From contig NZ_LBIP01000013.1 in assembly GCF_001280435.1 (NCBI RefSeq), forward strand, positions 1,240,001 to 1,304,000: 64,000 nt of DNA, read 5' to 3'. Numbering within the stretch: position 1 is the stretch's first letter; the number at the start of each line of letters is the position of its first letter. Positions 27,907 through 35,824 of the stretch are shown one piece after another. This DNA comes from Mangrovimonas xylaniphaga. Its GTDB lineage: Bacteria; Bacteroidota; Bacteroidia; Flavobacteriales; Flavobacteriaceae. The position numbers and the translations under genes are program-made. Under the pieces are notes generated by a model. That model was given only the letters and a program-made list of their open reading frames with translations, did not search any database and was not told the origin of the DNA.

Positions 27907-28953
27907 ATGATAGAAGACAAGAATCAAGCCCGTACCCCACTTAGTGAACTTGGAGAATTTGGACTTATAGACCATTTAACCAAGAACTTTAAAATCACTC
28001 ATGAATCTACCATCAAAGGCATTGGTGACGACGCCGCTGTTTGCGATTTTGGCAACCAGCAAGTGGTCATCACCACCGATTTATTGGTGGAAAATGTGCA
28101 TTTCGACTTGAGCTATATGCCATTGAAACATTTGGGATACAAATCCGTTATGGTAAATCTTTCCGATGTATACGCCATGAATGCCATGGCCAGCCAGATT
28201 ACCGTTTCCATTGCTGTTTCCAACCGATTTCCTTTGGAAGCTTTGGAAGAATTATATGCCGGTATTGAAACGGCTGCCAAGATTTACGGGATTGATGTTG
28301 TGGGCGGAGATACGACGTCATCTACCAAAGGCCTGCTTATTTCAGTAACTGCTTTTGGAACTGCCAACAAAGAAGATATTGTGTACCGCAGTGGCGCCAA
28401 ACCAAACGACCTATTGGTAGTAACCGGAGATTTGGGAGGTGCCTATATGGGACTTCAAGTTTTGGAACGCGAAAAGAAAGTGTTTGAGGTGAACCCAAAC
28501 AACCAACCAGATTTGGACGCTTACACTTATATTATCGAGCGACAACTGAAACCAGAAGCTAGAAAAGATATTGTTACCTTATTGAAGGACTTGGATGTTA
28601 AACCAACTTCCATGATTGATATCAGCGATGGTTTGTCTTCAGAAATTATGCACTTATGCAAAAACAGTAAAGTGGGCGTAGAACTTTACGAAAACAAAAT
28701 ACCTTTAGATCCGCAGGTTATTTCTACTTGTGAGGAATTTGAAATTGACAGTACAACCATTGCCTTAAATGGCGGTGAGGATTATGAATTGTTGATGACG
28801 ATTTCGCAAGAGGACTTTCCTAAAATTAAGGCCAATCCTAACCTGTCAGTTATTGGCTATATAACCGAAGAAAGCCGTGGCATGCATTTAATCACGCGTG
28901 GAGAAGAAGCAATTCCTATTATTGCAAAGGGGTGGAATGCTCTAAACAGTTAA
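27907..28953 (+). CDS. thiL: Thiamine-monophosphate kinase
   Basis: 348 residues. The ThiL/PurM fold motifs are present: the N-terminal SELGEFGLIDHLTKNF, Mg-binding GIGDDAAV, TTDLLVENVHFDLSYMP, VGGDTTSSTKGL and the C-terminal GGEDYELL. The enzyme phosphorylates thiamine monophosphate to thiamine diphosphate. It is a single gene. A TAAATTTG box ends five bases before the ATG, which would give a nearly leaderless transcript if used. Its 3' end overlaps the converging small Cys/His gene by four bases. Confidence 0.95.
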   Translation: MIEDKNQARTPLSELGEFGLIDHLTKNFKITHESTIKGIGDDAAVCDFGNQQVVITTDLLVENVHFDLSYMPLKHLGYKSVMVNLSDVYAMNAMASQITVSIAVSNRFPLEALEELYAGIETAAKIYGIDVVGGDTTSSTKGLLISVTAFGTANKEDIVYRSGAKPNDLLVVTGDLGGAYMGLQVLEREKKVFEVNPNNQPDLDAYTYIIERQLKPEARKDIVTLLKDLDVKPTSMIDISDGLSSEIMHLCKNSKVGVELYENKIPLDPQVISTCEEFEIDSTTIALNGGEDYELLMTISQEDFPKIKANPNLSVIGYITEESRGMHLITRGEEAIPIIAKGWNALNS

Positions 28954-29186
28954 GAACAGTGATGCTCTAATTTTCGTTTGGTCCTTTTTTCATAAAGTTG
29001 ACCAAGCAATTCATTGATTTCCTTTCGGGTATCGGTCAATGGTGTCAAGGCACCAGTATCACTTGTTGTTACTTGTTTTTTACAGAACTTACACTCATAC
29101 TCTTTCACATAGAGCGTAACCTCTTTTTTCATCACAAAATGATGATCGAAAAGTTTACAAATTAAAGTTTTCAAAGCGCTATTCAA
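28950..29186 (-). CDS. Small Cys/His (zinc-ribbon-like) protein, paralogue 1
   Basis: 78 residues. A Cys-x3-DHHF element and a later CKFCKK pair form a possible zinc site, with the linker VTLYVKEYECKFC. The C-terminal half is a helix (TRKEINELLGQLYEKRTKRK). The protein 209 bases upstream has the same plan and about 40% identity, so the two are tandem duplicates. The CxxF(D/G)H start recalls small prophage-type DUF1660 proteins, a tentative link. A nucleic-acid or regulatory role is possible but unproven. Confidence 0.75.
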   Translation of the reverse strand: MNSALKTLICKLFDHHFVMKKEVTLYVKEYECKFCKKQVTTSDTGALTPLTDTRKEINELLGQLYEKRTKRKLEHHCS

Positions 29187-29394
29187 TTAATTATTAGGGA
29201 CTCCTAACTTAGTAAAAAAAATGAATTGAGCAAGCACTTTAACGTTAATAAATTAACAGGTTTTTTCTTTCAAAAGAAGAAGATGAAATATCCAGCAAAA
29301 AACCACTGAATATCAGCAAAATAAAAGTTTAAATCGTTTTTCGAAAGAAGATTGAAAAACAACTAAAAGTTAAAAAGCAAAGAAAGAGTTTTCC

Positions 29395-29658
29395 TTAGTA
29401 AGCAGCAGATCCCAAAGTTTTAGACTGCATACGCATCATGCGTCTGGTATAAACTTGCTCCAATAAGCTATTTATTTCTTGATACTTAGGAGTGAGCTCT
29501 CTTAAATGCCCATCGCTATCGGTAGTGAGTTGTCTTTTGCAGCATTTACATGTATATTCCTTTACATGCATAGTTACCTTTTTGGTCACTTCATAATTAT
29601 GGCCAAAAACACCACAATATAATTTAGCTGCTGAATTAGGGTTAGTTGTTTTTTTCAT
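29395..29658 (-). CDS. Small Cys/His (zinc-ribbon-like) protein, paralogue 2
   Basis: 87 residues. KLYCGVFGHNYEVTKKVTMH and VKEYTCKCCKRQLTTDSDG give a Cys/His plus CxC-C cluster suited to zinc, and the helix PKYQEINSLLEQVYTRRMMR matches the helix of paralogue 1. The last 12 residues (KTLGSAAY) are unlike the paralogue. No signal peptide. The 208 bases between the two copies are A-rich and hold nothing else recognisable. Confidence 0.75.
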   Translation of the reverse strand: MKKTTNPNSAAKLYCGVFGHNYEVTKKVTMHVKEYTCKCCKRQLTTDSDGHLRELTPKYQEINSLLEQVYTRRMMRMQSKTLGSAAY

Positions 29659-29720
29659 AATCGCTTAATTTGAGACAGTTAAACTTAATGAAAAAAACAA
29701 ATTAAATTCGCTGAAATAAC

Positions 29721-30497
29721 CTATTTTTCGATAAACTGCAATATTTTGTAATCCAATTCCTCTTTATCTTCAATATAGCTCATATGCCCATCCGGAAATT
29801 CAACCACTTCAATGTTTGAATTTGCCACATAGGCCATAACACTTTCATAATCCAAAACAGGATCCTTCAAACCAATTACCAACAACTTTTTATAAGAACC
29901 ATTTACAAATTGCTCCCTCCTATCCTTCCTCACTTTCATACCTTCCAAAGCTGCCACTATTCCTTGCAACGGTGTTTTTAGCGCTTCGGAACGTACCTGA
30001 GCTATAGATTCAGACAAACGCTCTCTATTATCTTCCGCAAACAAATTGGCAATGGCCATGCTCACAAAAGCCTTGTAGTTTTGCTTGACAGCTTTTACCG
30101 CCCTATCCCTATTCAACTGTCGTTCTTCACTATCTGCTTCAGCAGTTGAGTTCAGCAAGCACAATGCAGATATTTTATCAGGATACAACTCTGCCAAAGC
30201 CAAGGCTACATAACCTCCCATGGAATGCCCAATGACCGTAGCCTCTGAAACACCCAGGTGATCCAGAACCACACATACCATTTCTGCCATATCTTCCATA
30301 GTATGGATATAGCCCAAACATTCCGTTTCACCGTGCCCCAACAAATCAATAGCAATTACCTTACAAGTGGCATTTAAGGTTTTTGTGAGATGCTGCCACA
30401 TCTTGGAGTTCTCCAAAAACCCATGCAACAATACCACTGGCTTCCCTTCACCAGAAACTTCAAAATGCACAGAAATCTCCTTATATTGAATCGTCAT
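29721..30497 (-). CDS. Alpha/beta hydrolase
   Basis: 258 residues. The oxyanion-hole motif HGFLEN, nucleophile elbow GHSMGGY (Ser92), an acid near VIGLKDPVLDYES and the catalytic His in FPDGHMSYIE form a full triad. No signal peptide, so cytoplasmic. It resembles the esterase/MenH-like branch of the fold (DLLGHGETE), but substrate is open. A TATCTTTG box on the minus strand at 30517-30524 is a likely -7 element. Confidence 0.9.
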   Translation of the reverse strand: MTIQYKEISVHFEVSGEGKPVVLLHGFLENSKMWQHLTKTLNATCKVIAIDLLGHGETECLGYIHTMEDMAEMVCVVLDHLGVSEATVIGHSMGGYVALALAELYPDKISALCLLNSTAEADSEERQLNRDRAVKAVKQNYKAFVSMAIANLFAEDNRERLSESIAQVRSEALKTPLQGIVAALEGMKVRKDRREQFVNGSYKKLLVIGLKDPVLDYESVMAYVANSNIEVVEFPDGHMSYIEDKEELDYKILQFIEK

Positions 30498-30554
30498 ATC
30501 TACAATAATTTAAATGCAAAGATAACCTTATTTCAAGTTGACCTACCAACACAA

Positions 30555-31211
30555 TCACCCCTTCAACCTCTTAATTACAGAAAATGCCTTATCTATTAAA
30601 TGATCCTCAATAAGCACCGTGAACTCGTTGGTAGTAGAAACCACCTCGTACAAGGCAATCCCTTCCCAAGCCAACCTCTTAAAAATTTGATAGTACAAAC
30701 CAGTCACCCTAGAGTTGTCCTGAGGCAAGCTGATGCTGATTGCCGACAATTGATCAACCATTCCTATTTGTTGTTCTTCACTAAAATACTCCACCACGTT
30801 AGATGCCTCAGAACTGGAAATGATGATATTACTTTCATGAATCCCCCTAGTGAAGGCATAAAAAATACTACTATTCAATCCAACATGCTCCAAAATCCTA
30901 GAGTGACTATGAATAAGCGTTTTGGAATTCTGAAAGGTAAAGTCCGTTAAATTAGAACGTACGGTAATATCTCCCAAACCTTCCAGCACCCTCTTCAACT
31001 TCACAGAATTACTCAAATTTTGTGGCGGACTATAGCGTCTCAACGCCATCATGATAGCGCCTGACTTCACCGGCTTTTTCAGCATATCACTTACAGATGG
31101 CACCAATTCTTCAGCCAGGGCACTATAATTAATAATATTCCTTGCTAAGGCCTCTTCCAAAAAAGGTTGAGACACCAACAATTCACTGACACAGGAAGCT
31201 ATAGTTTTCAT
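30555..31211 (-). CDS. HTH-like/ACT-domain protein, putative amino-acid-sensing regulator
   Basis: 218 residues. The N-terminal half (about 1-65) is helical and resembles a winged helix: NYSALAEELVPSVSDMLKK, SGAIMMALRRY. The C-terminal portion (about 145-216) looks like the ACT domains of aspartate kinases (LSAISISLPQDNSRVTGLYY, IFKRLAWEGIALYEVVST, EFTVLIEDHLIDKAFSVI). There is no kinase domain. It is divergent from the aspartate kinase gene across about 107 bases. I infer an amino-acid-responsive regulator of that gene, but DNA binding is not proven. Confidence 0.75.
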   Translation of the reverse strand: MKTIASCVSELLVSQPFLEEALARNIINYSALAEELVPSVSDMLKKPVKSGAIMMALRRYSPPQNLSNSVKLKRVLEGLGDITVRSNLTDFTFQNSKTLIHSHSRILEHVGLNSSIFYAFTRGIHESNIIISSSEASNVVEYFSEEQQIGMVDQLSAISISLPQDNSRVTGLYYQIFKRLAWEGIALYEVVSTTNEFTVLIEDHLIDKAFSVIKRLKG

Positions 31212-31236
31212 TTTGTTAATTATTTAACGTCATGTG

Positions 31237-31294
31237 CAAATTTAGCATAATATTTTTATTTTCATTCTACAACAGCACTTTATAAATACCTTTG
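31237..31294. promoter_or_regulatory. Divergent promoter pair between the ACT protein and aspartate kinase genes
   Basis: A minus-strand TAAATTTG at 31237-31244 and a plus-strand TACCTTTG at 31287-31294 both fit the -7 consensus TAnnTTTG. The matching -33 elements are weak. The plus-strand box overlaps the upstream alternative ATG of the kinase, supporting the downstream start. Confidence 0.4.
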
Positions 31295-31318
31295 CCCCAT
31301 CAAAAAAAGTATAAGACT

Positions 31319-32644
31319 ATGTTAGTATTAAAGTTTGGAGGGACTTCAGTTGGTTCTGTAACCAACATGACCAATGTTAAAAATATCATTAACGATGGCA
31401 ACAAAAAAGTTGTAGTGCTATCGGCCATGTCTGGAACAACCAATGCTTTGGTGGAAATTTCAGAAACTATAAAAGCCAACAACATCAGTGAAGCGAAGCA
31501 ATTAATTGCTGCGCTAAATGACAAGTACCAAGATGTTATTGCCGAATTACTTCAAAACGACACCCTAGCCTCTGAAGCACAAGCTTACATACTTAGCGTC
31601 ATAGAACTGCTTTTGTCTTGCACCGAAAAGAAACATAGCGAACTTCTATACAATATTATTGTATCTCAAGGTGAACTGCTATCGACTTTCCTGTTCACAC
31701 AATTCCTAAGACAAGAAGGCATCAACGCACAATTGATTCCAGCTTTGGAATTCATGCGAATTGACAAAGCACACGAGCCAGATAACTTCTACATCAAACA
31801 AAACCTAAATAGAATTATAGGAGAACTTCCAGAAGCCGACATTTATATCACCCAAGGGTTTATTTGTCTAGATGCCGAAGGAGAAGTTGCCAACCTACAA
31901 CGCGGCGGAAGCGATTATACCGCTACCATTATTGGTGCTGCCGTAAGAGCTGAAGAAGTTCAAATTTGGACTGATATCGATGGCTTCCACAACAACGACC
32001 CTCGATTTGTTCAGGACACCCACGCTATCTCAAACCTTTCTTTTGATGAAGCTGCGGAATTAGCATATTTTGGAGCAAAAATCCTGCATCCACAAACCGT
32101 AATGCCAGTACGCGATTTGGATATTCCGGTTAGATTAAAAAACACCATGGCACCTGCTGCTTACGGAACTTTAATTACCAATAAAATCCACGGTGAAGGC
32201 ATCAAAGCCATCGCTGCTAAAGACGGCATTACCGCCATTAAAATCAAATCAGGAAGAATGTTGTTGGCGCACGGCTTCTTGAAAAAAGTATTCGAGATTT
32301 TCGAGAAATACGAAACGTCCATCGACATGATCACCACTTCAGAGATTGCCGTATCTCTAACCATTGACGATACCACAAACCTATCTCATATTGTAGAAGA
32401 ATTGGAAAAATTCTCTTCTGTAGAAGTAGACGAATACAGAACGATTGTATGTGCTGTTGGAAACAATATCGTTTACCATCCGGACACACCTAAATTGTTC
32501 CAAATCCTTCAGGATGTCAACATCAGAATGATTGCCTATGGTGGCAGTAACAACAACATTTCGTTGCTGATCAACACCAGCGACAAGATAGAAACCCTAA
32601 GAAAACTAAACCGCTATATTTTTGAGACTGAAATGGTCGACTAA
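31319..32644 (+). CDS. Monofunctional aspartate kinase
   Basis: 441 residues from the start MLVLKFGGTSVGS; an upstream ATG at 31292 would add nine residues but lies within the promoter box. The kinase domain shows KFGGTSVGS, SQGELLSTFL, RGGSDYTATIIGAA and WTDIDGFHNNDPR. Two C-terminal ACT domains (about 300-441: TAIKIKSGRMLLAHGFLKKV, then VCAVGNNIV) should provide feedback inhibition. It catalyses the first step to lysine, threonine and methionine. No homoserine dehydrogenase domain is fused. Confidence 0.95.
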   Translation: MLVLKFGGTSVGSVTNMTNVKNIINDGNKKVVVLSAMSGTTNALVEISETIKANNISEAKQLIAALNDKYQDVIAELLQNDTLASEAQAYILSVIELLLSCTEKKHSELLYNIIVSQGELLSTFLFTQFLRQEGINAQLIPALEFMRIDKAHEPDNFYIKQNLNRIIGELPEADIYITQGFICLDAEGEVANLQRGGSDYTATIIGAAVRAEEVQIWTDIDGFHNNDPRFVQDTHAISNLSFDEAAELAYFGAKILHPQTVMPVRDLDIPVRLKNTMAPAAYGTLITNKIHGEGIKAIAAKDGITAIKIKSGRMLLAHGFLKKVFEIFEKYETSIDMITTSEIAVSLTIDDTTNLSHIVEELEKFSSVEVDEYRTIVCAVGNNIVYHPDTPKLFQILQDVNIRMIAYGGSNNNISLLINTSDKIETLRKLNRYIFETEMVD

Positions 32645-32660
32645 CCAAATCTCAAAACAA

Positions 32661-32690
32661 AAAAGGACGTTTTTCAACGTCCTTTTTTTT
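32661..32690. terminator. Bidirectional intrinsic terminator between aspartate kinase and pepP
   Basis: AAAAGGACGTT/AACGTCCTTTT stem with runs of A and T on the two sides. Seen from the minus strand the loop is GAAA. Confidence 0.9.
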
Positions 32691-32708
32691 ATTTCAAATC
32701 ATGAGTAA

Positions 32709-34001
32709 TTATTGGTTCATCAAGTCTTCGATTTCCTCAGCTTTTATCGGAATATTTGCCATTAGGTTAAATGGCTCTCCACTTGGCTGCACCACCACAT
32801 CATCTTCCAAACGTATTCCAAATCCTTCATCCGGAATATAAATTCCCGGCTCCACAGTAAACACCATATTTGGCTGCATAGACTCAGTTAAAATACCATA
32901 ATCATGCGTATCCAAACCAATATGATGGCTGGTACCGTGCATAAAGTATTTCTTATAAGCTGGCCATTCTGGGTTTTCATTTTGCACATCGGCTTTATCC
33001 AAAAGCCCAAGCCCTAAAAGTTCTGAAGTCATCAATTTTCCAACCTCCACATGGTATTCCGCCCAAAGCGTTCCAGGCACCAATAATTTGGTCGCCTCAT
33101 CCTTCACCTTCAAAACAGCATTGTAGACTTCCTTTTGTCTTTTGGTAAATTTCCCAGAAACAGGAATTGTTCTACTCAAGTCACTGGAATAATTAGCATA
33201 TTCAGCAGCTACGTCAAACAAAATTAAATCCCCAGCTTTACACTCTTGGTTATTCTCAACGTAGTGCAACACATTCGCATTGTTCCCCGAAGCAATGATA
33301 GGCGTATACGCAAAGCCTTTAGAACGGTTACGCAAAAACTCATGCATAAACTCAGCTTCAATTTCAAATTCCCAAACACCCGGTTTCACAAAATCCAAAA
33401 CGCGACGGAATCCCTTTTCAGTAATATCGCAAGCCTTTTGCATCAAGGCAATTTCAATAGGATCTTTTACGGAACGTAAACGCTGCAAAATAGGATTGCT
33501 CTTGGCAACGCGGTGCGCTGGATATTTATCTTTAAGCCATTTGGCAAATCTAGCTTCGCGTGTTTCAGTTTCTACATTGGCTCTGTAATGTTCATTGGTG
33601 TTGATATACACCGTATCGCACTGGGTCATCAATTCAAACAACACTTTTTCCATGTCCTTCAACCAATACACCGTCTTAATTCCTGAAGTTTCAAACGCCT
33701 TTTCCTTGGTCAACTTCTCCCCTTCCCAAACAGCAATATGCTCATTGGTTTCTTTCAAAAACAACACTTCTCTGTTCTTAGGGTTTGGACAATTTGGAAA
33801 GATTACCAAAACACTCTCCTCTTGATCAACCCCACTTAAGTAAAAAATATCTCGGTGCTGCTCAAAAGGCATGGTGCTATCGGCACTAATTGGGTAAATA
33901 TCATTGGAATTAAAAATCGCCAAACTTTTAGGCTCCATTTGAGCGGCAAAGTTTTTACGGTTTTTAATAAACAATTCGCGATCTATAGGTAAGTATTTCA
34001 T
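32709..34001 (-). CDS. pepP: Xaa-Pro aminopeptidase (M24B family)
   Basis: 430 residues. The N-terminal creatinase-like domain (about 1-165) is followed by the pita-bread metallopeptidase domain. Metal ligands lie in FDVAAEYANYSSDLSRTIPV (two Asp), GTSHHIGLDTHD (His), TVEPGIYIP (Glu) and IRLEDDVVV (Glu). The enzyme releases N-terminal residues preceding proline, using Mn. Length and motifs agree with PepP. No signal peptide, so cytoplasmic. Confidence 0.95.
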   Translation of the reverse strand: MKYLPIDRELFIKNRKNFAAQMEPKSLAIFNSNDIYPISADSTMPFEQHRDIFYLSGVDQEESVLVIFPNCPNPKNREVLFLKETNEHIAVWEGEKLTKEKAFETSGIKTVYWLKDMEKVLFELMTQCDTVYINTNEHYRANVETETREARFAKWLKDKYPAHRVAKSNPILQRLRSVKDPIEIALMQKACDITEKGFRRVLDFVKPGVWEFEIEAEFMHEFLRNRSKGFAYTPIIASGNNANVLHYVENNQECKAGDLILFDVAAEYANYSSDLSRTIPVSGKFTKRQKEVYNAVLKVKDEATKLLVPGTLWAEYHVEVGKLMTSELLGLGLLDKADVQNENPEWPAYKKYFMHGTSHHIGLDTHDYGILTESMQPNMVFTVEPGIYIPDEGFGIRLEDDVVVQPSGEPFNLMANIPIKAEEIEDLMNQ

Positions 34002-34020
34002 AAAATAAAAATTTAGACAA

Positions 34021-34051
34021 CAAAAGTAAATAGATTCTATCAGGATATCAA
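34021..34051 (-). promoter_or_regulatory. Promoter of pepP
   Basis: Minus strand GTTG, 20-base spacer, then TACTTTTG, a full match to TAnnTTTG. It ends about 20 bases upstream of the pepP start codon. Confidence 0.55.
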
Positions 34052-34150
34052 CTTAATAAGCATTTGTTACAAATAGCAGTCTCTTAAGTCAACTCTCAAA
34101 AATTATACTATTTTTAAAGCTTTCGAGTTATATACAAAAACCCCAATCTT

Positions 34151-35020
34151 ATGAAATTTTTAAAACTTAGCATACTAGCTGTAATCACAATGATGCTATC
34201 CTGCAGCGAAGACCAAGACGACAACATCCACACTACTGAACCCAACCTGATTATTAAGTTGAAATTCGATCCTACCCAGGAACGTCTCAACAATTTAGGA
34301 CAACCGTCAAGCATTCCAGAAGGCAATGCAGCCCAATCTCCCTCCATCAACCGCATGAGTGCCAACTACATTGAATTTGCCCCAGACCCTTATACGCCAT
34401 TAGGAGAAGGAGAAGTCATTTTTATGGGTCCGGAAACCACAACTGGAGGCGCCAACGCTATCGATTTTCAAAATGCCACATTTGGTGGCGATGGCGATGT
34501 ATTTTTGAGCATCCCCCTAAGCCAAGTTACTTCAGGATCTTACGAATGGGTGCGCGTATCACTAGCCTACCAAGAAGGAGAAATTGATTTACTTGTAAAT
34601 GGCATTGATTACACAGGAACCTTGGCAAGTTTTGTAGGCTACAACACCTACATCACTTCCTTCGATTTGAACGGCAGTACTTTTGATGTAAACGATAACC
34701 GTTCGCAAGGATTTTGGGCTTTTGAAGTAGAAGGCTACACCTCGGAAGGGCAAGCTCCAGAAGGCGCCACTACAGTACCAAATCCACTGTTCGATTCCTC
34801 TCCTATTCCACAGGGATCTTGTGTGGTAACCGGTGAGTTTGAAGAAGGCTTCTCCATAACCGGAAACGAAACACAAGATATGGAAATCACCCTATCATTT
34901 TCAATCAACAACAGTTTTGAGTGGACCGAAGTAAATTTTGACGGAAAATATGAACCCGCAGCTGGCGAACAAGTGGTCGATATGGGCCTAAGAGGCTTAA
35001 TCCCAACGGTATCAAATTAA
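34151..35020 (+). CDS. Unknown lipoprotein, beta-rich
   Basis: 289 residues. The signal MKFLKLSILAVITMMLSC ends in a clear lipobox, and an acidic linker follows (SEDQDDN). The mature domain is beta-rich (LIIKLKFDPTQERLNNLGQP, YIEFAPDPYTPLGEGEVI, WVRVSLAYQEGEIDLLVNG) with one later Cys (IPQGSCVVTGEF). A repeated pattern of a strand with polar loops suggests one or two beta-sandwich domains. I do not recognise the family; flavobacteria have many such surface lipoproteins. It is a single gene between pepP and sdhC. Confidence 0.8.
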   Translation: MKFLKLSILAVITMMLSCSEDQDDNIHTTEPNLIIKLKFDPTQERLNNLGQPSSIPEGNAAQSPSINRMSANYIEFAPDPYTPLGEGEVIFMGPETTTGGANAIDFQNATFGGDGDVFLSIPLSQVTSGSYEWVRVSLAYQEGEIDLLVNGIDYTGTLASFVGYNTYITSFDLNGSTFDVNDNRSQGFWAFEVEGYTSEGQAPEGATTVPNPLFDSSPIPQGSCVVTGEFEEGFSITGNETQDMEITLSFSINNSFEWTEVNFDGKYEPAAGEQVVDMGLRGLIPTVSN

Positions 35021-35075
35021 GGGACTTTTCAATCTGTTTAAAATCATTCTAAATACTTAATTTAAACTACAGCCC

Positions 35076-35107
35076 TTTGCCTAAATCTCTTTTGAAGTGT
35101 ATCTTTG
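35076..35107 (+). promoter_or_regulatory. Promoter of the sdhCAB operon
   Basis: TTTG, 20-base spacer, TATCTTTG: an exact match to both halves of the Bacteroidota sigma-A-type consensus. The predicted start site lies about 20 bases before the sdhC ATG chosen here, and would lie inside the longer alternative frame from 35097. Confidence 0.7.
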
Positions 35108-35132
35108 TTCGATAAAAATTAACTTCAAAAAA

Positions 35133-35810
35133 ATGAGCGGATTTCTTAAATCTTCGATAGGAAGAAAAGTGGCCATGGCACTTTCGGCCTTCTTCCTAAT
35201 GTTTTTCTTAATAATTCATTTAGCGGTAAACATCACATCACTTTTTAGTCCTGATTTATTCAATGAATTATCACATTTCATGGGAACAAATCCTTTGGTG
35301 CAATTGGCCTTACAACCGGTATTGATATTTGGTGTTGTATTCCACTTTGTGATGGGATTTGTATTGGAATTAAAAAACAGAAAAGCCATTGGCGTAAAAT
35401 ATGCACAAAACAATGGTGCGGCCAATTCTACTTGGATGAGCCGAAACATGATCATCAGTGGTGTTGTCGTGTTGGCATTTATTTTGCTTCACTTCATCGA
35501 CTTCTGGATTCCTGAACTTAACGTAAAATACATCCATGGCGATATGTCTGGATTATTGCCAGATGGTGAAAGCTACCGTTATTTTGAAGAACTGCAACAC
35601 AAATTTGTATCTCCTATCCGTGTAGGAGCCTATGTAATTGCTTTCGTGCTTTTAGGCTTACACTTGGCACATGGATTTACATCGGCCTTCCAATCTATGG
35701 GAGCGACTGCAGGACGTAAAAAAACGATGCAACAAATAGGGAAAGCGTACTCTGTAATTATCCCCCTAGGATTTATCATTATCGCTTTATTCCACCACTT
35801 TAACCATTAA
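35133..35810 (+). CDS. sdhC: Succinate dehydrogenase cytochrome b558 subunit
   Basis: 225 residues from [20 protein letters not shown]. About five membrane helices, with His residues at expected heme positions ([49 protein letters not shown]). This is the single-subunit, di-heme membrane anchor of the B-type succinate:quinone oxidoreductases found in Bacteroidota, so no SdhD is expected. It starts the sdhCAB operon, 14 bases before sdhA. It hands electrons from succinate to menaquinone. Confidence 0.95.
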   Translation: MSGFLKSSIGRKVAMALSAFFLMFFLIIHLAVNITSLFSPDLFNELSHFMGTNPLVQLALQPVLIFGVVFHFVMGFVLELKNRKAIGVKYAQNNGAANSTWMSRNMIISGVVVLAFILLHFIDFWIPELNVKYIHGDMSGLLPDGESYRYFEELQHKFVSPIRVGAYVIAFVLLGLHLAHGFTSAFQSMGATAGRKKTMQQIGKAYSVIIPLGFIIIALFHHFNH

Positions 35811-35824
35811 TCTTAAATACACAA

